A program made the translations under genes and the position numbers. The notes beneath the pieces were generated by a model that saw only the letters and a list, made by a program, of their open reading frames with translations, was not told where the DNA came from and did not search any database. Below are positions 59,941 through 64,000 of a DNA stretch of 64,000 nt, piece by piece (the first letter of the stretch is position 1; each line of letters starts with the position of its first letter). This DNA is from a bacterium 210917-SL.2.15 (GTDB lineage Bacteria > Bacillota > Clostridia > Oscillospirales > Oscillospiraceae): the NCBI GenBank assembly GCA_020555605.1, contig JAJCJC010000005.1:75371-139370 (forward strand). The letters run 5' to 3'.

Positions 59941-60618
59941 TCAAGCCAAAAATTCGCACAAAATCCGCACCGCCAGCGTGCGCGGCAGCAGGACGCTCAG
60001 CCCGGTTTCGGTCTCAACAGCGCGTTTCATGGCAACAGAGTACCCCATGCAGTCCGCGCAGAGAAAGGCCAGCTCCCGGCCCTTGAAAGCCTTCGCCGCT
60101 TCTACGACCCGATCAAATGCGCCATAGGGCGAGGCGCAGGCAATTTCCACATCCACACCGCTCTCCCCCCAGAACTGATAGCCCTGGGCGATTTGTTCTT
60201 CCATCGGCACCAGCACCCCCACCTTCTGTCCATCAGCCAGCTTCTGCACCGCGGCGTGGAACAGGGGCTGCGGCTCCAGAAAGAGCTTCTTGTGGCGGAA
60301 TTGGGGGAACACGCCCGTACAAAACAGGATCGTCGCGTCGGCCCCTTCAGCCTCCGCCTGGTCGATCTTCTGCTGCACCAGGGGCGTGACAAAACGCTCG
60401 GCAAAACGCGCCTGCCGGCCATCCCGCATACGGGACACCAGCACTTCATCCCCCTCTGCCGGAGCAAAGCGCCTCTCGATCTCCTCCAGTGTGAAATCGT
60501 CCAGCGCGCCGTACTCCCGCAGCGTCACATGCTGCGGGAGCAGAGGCAGAATATCCGCGGTGATATCCACCCGGGGCGCCTGGCCAATGGTGATGGCCGC
60601 CAGGATTTTTCCTTTCAC
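59941..60618 (-). CDS. aroM: AroM family protein
   Basis: A 225-residue cytosolic protein. The N-terminal ITIGQAPRVD motif (about 9-18) and DEVLVSRMRDG are typical for AroM. The function is not known; the fold is thought to be near aspartate/glutamate racemases, and ILFCTGVFP plus LCADCMGYS could supply the two thiol positions of such an enzyme. It lies 4 bp after DUF1177 and 28 bp before the M18 gene. AroM with DUF1177 near peptide transporters is a recurring set, as I recall, suggesting a role in amino acid or peptide breakdown. Confidence 0.85.
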   Translation of the reverse strand: MKGKILAAITIGQAPRVDITADILPLLPQHVTLREYGALDDFTLEEIERRFAPAEGDEVLVSRMRDGRQARFAERFVTPLVQQKIDQAEAEGADATILFCTGVFPQFRHKKLFLEPQPLFHAAVQKLADGQKVGVLVPMEEQIAQGYQFWGESGVDVEIACASPYGAFDRVVEAAKAFKGRELAFLCADCMGYSVAMKRAVETETGLSVLLPRTLAVRILCEFLA

Positions 60619-60622
60619 GGCC

Positions 60623-61561
60623 TTACTTGCCTTTGCCGAAGGTCTGGAACTGGTTCATAGTGCCGTACAGTTCGATCAGGTGGTCGAACTCCTTCTGGTC
60701 GTAGAAGGACAGCTTGCCCTCGCCGTAATCCTTAGCCACTTCCACGGCAAAGCGGGCCGCGGTTTCCACGTCCATGGCGTGGCTGGCGCCGGTGGCGCAG
60801 CCTGCCACGGGCTGGGTGGTGGTGATAGCCACGCCCACCACCGGCGCGTTGGTGGCGGTCGCCGGCTGCAGAATGCTGTTGAGGTGGTGCAGATCATTGC
60901 CATAGGGCGTGATGTCCTGCTGGGCGCAGGGGAAAATAGCCGGCAGCTGGCCGGTGACGCGGGTCATTACATCCATCAGGTCATTGCTGACTTCCAGGAT
61001 ATAACCTTCCTTAATAGTGTTGGAAATGGCGATGCCGTTGAGATTGATCACCCGGTTGCCCTTGGTGGTGTCAATGGACAAAATGGCGTCCATGCCCTCG
61101 TCCACATCCATGCGGTTGCACAGCTCCATGTCGATGGGGGAATCCATGAAGGGCACGGGGAAATGCTCCTGGGTGGGCGCATCGGGGCAGATATGGGTGG
61201 ACAGGATCACGTCACCCTCCAGCACATCGCCGTTTTTATGCATCTGCGCCAGCTTCAGCGCCGCGGCCATGGCCGCCAACGCGCCATCGCCGTCGGAGGT
61301 GAATCCCACCACCTCAGGACGTGCGCCCAGGCCGCCCAAGCGGCCGATAATACCCAGCGTCGGCACCGTGCCGCCGGCGTGCTTACCGTTGCGGCCATAG
61401 ATCCACACTTTGATGCAGTCCGTAGATCCCTGGTCGCCGGTGACGGTCTGTACCTTCACTTCGTCCGCACCTGCTTCCAGCAGCATTTTTTTCACGATTT
61501 CACCGCTGGCCTGGGGCGTGTCCAGCACTTCAAAAAGATCCAAAACTTGTTTGAGCAGCAT
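60623..61561 (-). CDS. DUF1177 family protein
   Basis: A 312-residue soluble protein of family DUF1177. Seen: LEVLDTPQASGE-type N-terminus (reading LFEVLDTPQASG), TDCIKVWIYG, GRLGGLGARPEVVGFTSDGDGALAA, ILSTHICPDAPTQEH and VEVAKDYGEGKLSFYDQKEFDHLIELYG. The biochemistry is unknown; conserved His, Asp and Glu residues in the centre suggest metal binding. The ATG at 61561 follows AACAGGAGG; upstream codons have no ribosome binding site. First gene of the AroM-M18-C39 set. Confidence 0.85.
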   Translation of the reverse strand: MLLKQVLDLFEVLDTPQASGEIVKKMLLEAGADEVKVQTVTGDQGSTDCIKVWIYGRNGKHAGGTVPTLGIIGRLGGLGARPEVVGFTSDGDGALAAMAAALKLAQMHKNGDVLEGDVILSTHICPDAPTQEHFPVPFMDSPIDMELCNRMDVDEGMDAILSIDTTKGNRVINLNGIAISNTIKEGYILEVSNDLMDVMTRVTGQLPAIFPCAQQDITPYGNDLHHLNSILQPATATNAPVVGVAITTTQPVAGCATGASHAMDVETAARFAVEVAKDYGEGKLSFYDQKEFDHLIELYGTMNQFQTFGKGK

Positions 61562-61604
61562 GTTCGATTTCCTCCTGTTATGCTCCCCCATTTGGGGACG
61601 GCAA

Positions 61605-61634
61605 ATTCTAATAAACGTGTTCAGTTTATCCCAA
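61605..61634 (-). promoter_or_regulatory. Candidate promoter of the DUF1177-AroM-M18-C39 genes
   Basis: On the minus strand TTGGGA (61634-61629), 18-bp spacer, TAGAAT (61610-61605), about 45 bp before the gene. Confidence 0.5.
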
Positions 61635-61827
61635 TCGCCTCGCTTCGTCAAGAGAGGCCGCGCAAAAATCCCCTTCTCCCCGATTCGGAACGCCGTTGCT
61701 CCCGGCTACTGATCCGCATTCTGTTCACAAACAAGCGCAAAGCAGGCCCGGTCCCTGCATGGGACCGGGCCTGCCCCCGGTTTTTCCTGTTCCGTTCAAC
61801 GGAACACGCCGCAAAAGCCGCAGCACC

Positions 61828-62759
61828 TCAGTCAAATACTTCCAGCCCCAACTGCTGCCGAATGGTATTCCGCAGCGCCGTCATCTTCGTGTCGTCCCAG
61901 GAGAACTTCAGCTTCTGCTCCGCCGCAGGCAGCAGAGCTGTTACGCCCGAGGCGTTGTCGTTCGCATCATAAGCCGTAGGCACACTATCATGGTGGGCAG
62001 AGCGCACCAAAATATTCGCATCAGGTGATGGCGCCGCTTTCACTGCCACAACATTGGTTCCCTTTCCGCCCTGTTCATCTTCATAAGACTGCAGGGTAAC
62101 CTCATAACCCATTTCGGTAAAGCGTTTTTTCAAATATTGAACAGCCTGTTTCTCCCCCTGTGAACCAGCAGGGCGATGCACCGCGGCAAGGGCATTTAAA
62201 TCTGCCTGGATCCCGGAAACGTCCGGCAGGGCGGCAGCACGTTGCAGCATCGTCAGCGCTTCCGTCACCGTAATAGGATCCTCCGGCGCAATCCGATCCG
62301 CACTTTTCCCACGGATACTCTCCGTCTGTACGCACCAGAGCATAGGACAAAAACAGCCCAAGATGCGATTTCCTTCCGATCCTGGTACTTGCCCAGATTT
62401 TAGCCAACCGCAGCCGGCAAACCCGCCTGGCGGTACAGAATGGCAGAAAGTTCCTGCCGCATGACCGTTCAATCCGGGCCATAGTATCCACCGCCCACGC
62501 CACAGCGTCCGCTTCCGTGCCCGACACATCAGAAAAAGGGGACGCTGCAGATACTCCAGGCCCCCCCCGCTACCTCATACAACAGACGTGCCGCCATCCC
62601 TCGGGTTTCATAGGCTTGCAGTGCCTCTAAAAACGTTTTATCAATAGAGGCCTGCTGCGCCCAAACCAGCGCATCGTTTCCCCACGCAGGCTAAACTGCG
62701 GCCCCTGCATTTACGGCCAGCAGCATGGCGCCCCGCCAAAAGATAAAAATACGCTTCAT
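61828..62759 (-). pseudogene. Decayed exported SLH-domain M28 peptidase
   Basis: From ATG 62759 a signal-peptide-like start (MKRIFIFWRGAMLLAVNAGAAV) runs into an in-frame TAG. Further on, SLH-type pieces are visible in different frames (VSGTEADAVAWAVDT; VMRQELSAILYRQAGLPAA). The last frame (61828-62300) reads IQADLNALAAVHRPAGSQGEKQAVQYLKKRF-type text and SAHHDS ... DANDNASGVTALL, the zinc motif of M28 aminopeptidases, then jumps to a short C-terminus. A full protein would be much longer, so besides nonsense and frameshift changes a large internal part is missing. The gene was probably a surface aminopeptidase feeding the nearby peptide transporter. Confidence 0.75.
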
Positions 62760-63263
62760 AAAATCCCTCTTACTGCTTTATCACACACAAACTTATAACA
62801 TTGCAGGATATTGAGAACTTAGCGCAAAATTACATCATAGTCGCATCATCAGAACATGCACAGGAACCCCTGCCTCCCCTGCTTTTGCGACGCTGTTGAC
62901 GCATGAAACCTGTTGATATCATATGTCCAGCGAGACACCACAAAACAGCAGAATGCCGGCAGGCATCCCGTGCTCATGCCTTCCGGAGCGGAAAACTATC
63001 TGTTAAACCCCGCAGGCACACGGCACAGACCTATGGGATCCGACCTTTGAGCGTGTGAAAAAAGAGCTCAATACGCCCTCGATGACTCTGGCCGGGGCGG
63101 GCAGCTCCTCGTATACCGGACCCCACACGCCAAACGGAACGGAGCAGTTAAAAACAAAAGAGAAAAGTGCACCGGCCAAGAAGCAGAACTTCCATTCCAG
63201 CGCACTTAAATTCTTTCGCATCTCTCCCTATGCAAGGCAGGCAACCGCCCTTCCTTCTGAAAC
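62760..63263. other. Intergenic region without a secure gene
   Basis: About 500 bp between the decayed peptidase gene and the tRNA terminator. One short minus-strand frame (63003-63221, 72 codons, one hydrophobic stretch around FCFLAGALFSFVFN) starts at an ATG with AGGGAG very close to it. It could be a small membrane protein or a remnant; I give it low weight. Confidence 0.3.
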
Positions 63264-63298
63264 AAAAAATCCCCAAAAGCCATGGCTTTTGGGGATTT
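63264..63298 (-). terminator. Terminator of the tRNA cluster
   Basis: A perfect palindromic stem AAATCCCCAAAAGCC / GGCTTTTGGGGATTT around AT, followed on the minus strand by TTTTTTG. Confidence 0.9.
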
Positions 63299-63299
63299 C

Positions 63300-63375
<76 letters not shown>

Positions 63376-63379
63376 ATAA

Positions 63380-63456
63380 TGGCGACCGAGAAGGGGCTCG
63401 AACCCTCGACCTCCAGCGTGACAGGCTGGCGTTCTAACCAACTGAACTACTCGGCC
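63380..63456 (-). tRNA. tRNA-Asp (anticodon GTC)
   Basis: A 77-nt cloverleaf: acceptor GGCCGAG / CTCGGTC, anticodon stem CCAGC / GCTGG with loop CTGTCAC, encoded CCA. A strong promoter lies just upstream. Confidence 0.95.
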
Positions 63457-63476
63457 GTACGCATCAAGCGGTAATT

Positions 63477-63505
63477 ATTATAGCACAACTGAACAGGCTT
63501 GTCCA
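63477..63505 (-). promoter_or_regulatory. Consensus promoter between tRNA-Trp and tRNA-Asp
   Basis: On the minus strand TGGACA (63505-63500), 17-bp spacer, perfect TATAAT (63482-63477). The start would be near 63470, about 14 bp before tRNA-Asp. Confidence 0.8.
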
Positions 63506-63516
63506 GTATTGTTTCC

Positions 63517-63592
63517 TGGCAGGGGCAGAAGGACTTGAACCCTCGGCACGCGGTTTTGGAGACCGCTGCTCTACCAACTGAGCTATACCCCT
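63517..63592 (-). tRNA. tRNA-Trp (anticodon CCA)
   Basis: A 76-nt cloverleaf: acceptor AGGGGTA / TGCCCCT, anticodon stem GCGGT / ACCGC with loop CTCCAAA, encoded CCA. Confidence 0.95.
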
Positions 63593-63595
63593 ATG

Positions 63596-63672
<77 letters not shown>

Positions 63673-63701
63673 ATGACCAACTGGTCAATCAAAGCAGAAA
63701 A

Positions 63702-63727
63702 GGTGCCGCCACCATTGTGGCGGCACC
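63702..63727 (-). terminator. Terminator-like hairpin between tRNA-Asn and tRNA-Met
   Basis: An 11-bp perfect stem GGTGCCGCCAC / GTGGCGGCACC with a 4-nt loop, followed on the minus strand by TTTTCTGCTTT. It may reduce read-through from the rRNA genes into the downstream tRNAs, or guide processing. Confidence 0.65.
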
Positions 63728-63729
63728 GC

Positions 63730-63805
63730 TGGCGCCTCTTGTTGGACTCGAACCAACGACACACGGATTAACAGTCCGTTGCTCTACCGACTGAGCTAAA
63801 GAGGC
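63730..63805 (-). tRNA. tRNA-Asn (anticodon GTT)
   Basis: A 76-nt cloverleaf: acceptor GCCTCTT / AAGAGGC, anticodon stem ACGGA / TCCGT with loop CTGTTAA, encoded CCA. It is the first tRNA after 5S rRNA. Confidence 0.95.
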
Positions 63806-63851
63806 AAATAAAGGACTCAAACCCCAGCCGGGACCAGAGTCCTTTTAATGT

Positions 63852-63966
<115 letters not shown>

Positions 63967-64000
63967 TCTATGTTATCCGGTTTTGCCGGAAAACAAACTA

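Overview
The window reads as chromosomal DNA of a GC-rich, strictly anaerobic Gram-positive bacterium, most likely a gut-type member of the Clostridia (Oscillospiraceae-like; the placement is inferred from gene content and base composition only). The signs are a class III (oxygen-sensitive) ribonucleotide reductase, the [FeFe]-hydrogenase maturase HydF, a glycyl-radical decarboxylase, ferrous-iron uptake (Feo), S-layer-homology surface proteins, and the Firmicutes-style blocks gdpP-rplI-dnaB and tilS-hpt-ftsH. No insertion sequence, prophage or CRISPR array was recognised.

Layout. 1-5.6 kb: end of uracil-DNA glycosylase, a PHP-fold protein with lost metal ligands, then a leftward nucleotide block nrdD / small XRE regulator / nrdG / dut, with two NrdR-like boxes upstream. 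5.6-11.4 kb: an unusual lectin with a histone-like tail, and a 1457-residue surface protein carrying a calcineurin-like phosphoesterase and a PHP domain before three SLH repeats. 11.4-14.5 kb: an ABC-F ATPase and HydF. 14.6-24.6 kb: a 4-hydroxyphenylacetate decarboxylase operon (hpdB-hpdC-hpdA, TPR protein, MFS transporter, DUF4125 protein, bacteriohemerythrin), an arylamine N-acetyltransferase and a Crp/Fnr regulator. 24.7-36 kb: a trigger-factor-like protein without its PPIase domain, then a long leftward housekeeping run gdpP-rplI-(membrane protein)-dnaB-tilS-hpt-ftsH-(broken GNAT)-nfo, with aroK. 36-42 kb: RNase J, a decayed gene, a membrane protein, a glycosyltransferase and a cardiolipin synthase. 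42-45.4 kb: Feo iron-uptake genes. 45.6-47.7 kb: a DUF1275 membrane protein, type I 3-dehydroquinase, and a broken MTA/SAH nucleosidase. 48-61.6 kb: a one-direction peptide-use region (DUF1177, AroM, M18, C39, then three M20 hydrolases around a complete Dpp/Opp ABC transporter). 61.8-64 kb: a decayed SLH/M28 peptidase gene, then five tRNA genes and a 5S rRNA gene at the leftward end of an rRNA operon.

The most interesting unit is the 4-hydroxyphenylacetate decarboxylase region. HpdB keeps every active-site residue I can recall for the characterised enzyme, each one position lower in numbering, and HpdC keeps its Fe-S ligands, so p-cresol formation is a strong prediction. A 13-bp palindrome (GTGYA-N3-TRCAC) lies at exactly the same distance from the -10 elements of hpdB and of the N-acetyltransferase gene, with two more copies upstream of hpdB and one inside the start of the neighbouring Crp/Fnr gene. 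I read this as a dedicated regulon, perhaps sensing 4-hydroxyphenylacetate in the way CprK senses a chlorinated relative. A second small regulon is suggested by AGTTAG-N6-CWAAC-type sites at feoA, feoB and a heavy-metal-binding protein gene.

Five genes are interrupted, three of them by one-base changes in homopolymer runs. This may be real gene decay or residual sequencing error, and should be checked on raw reads.
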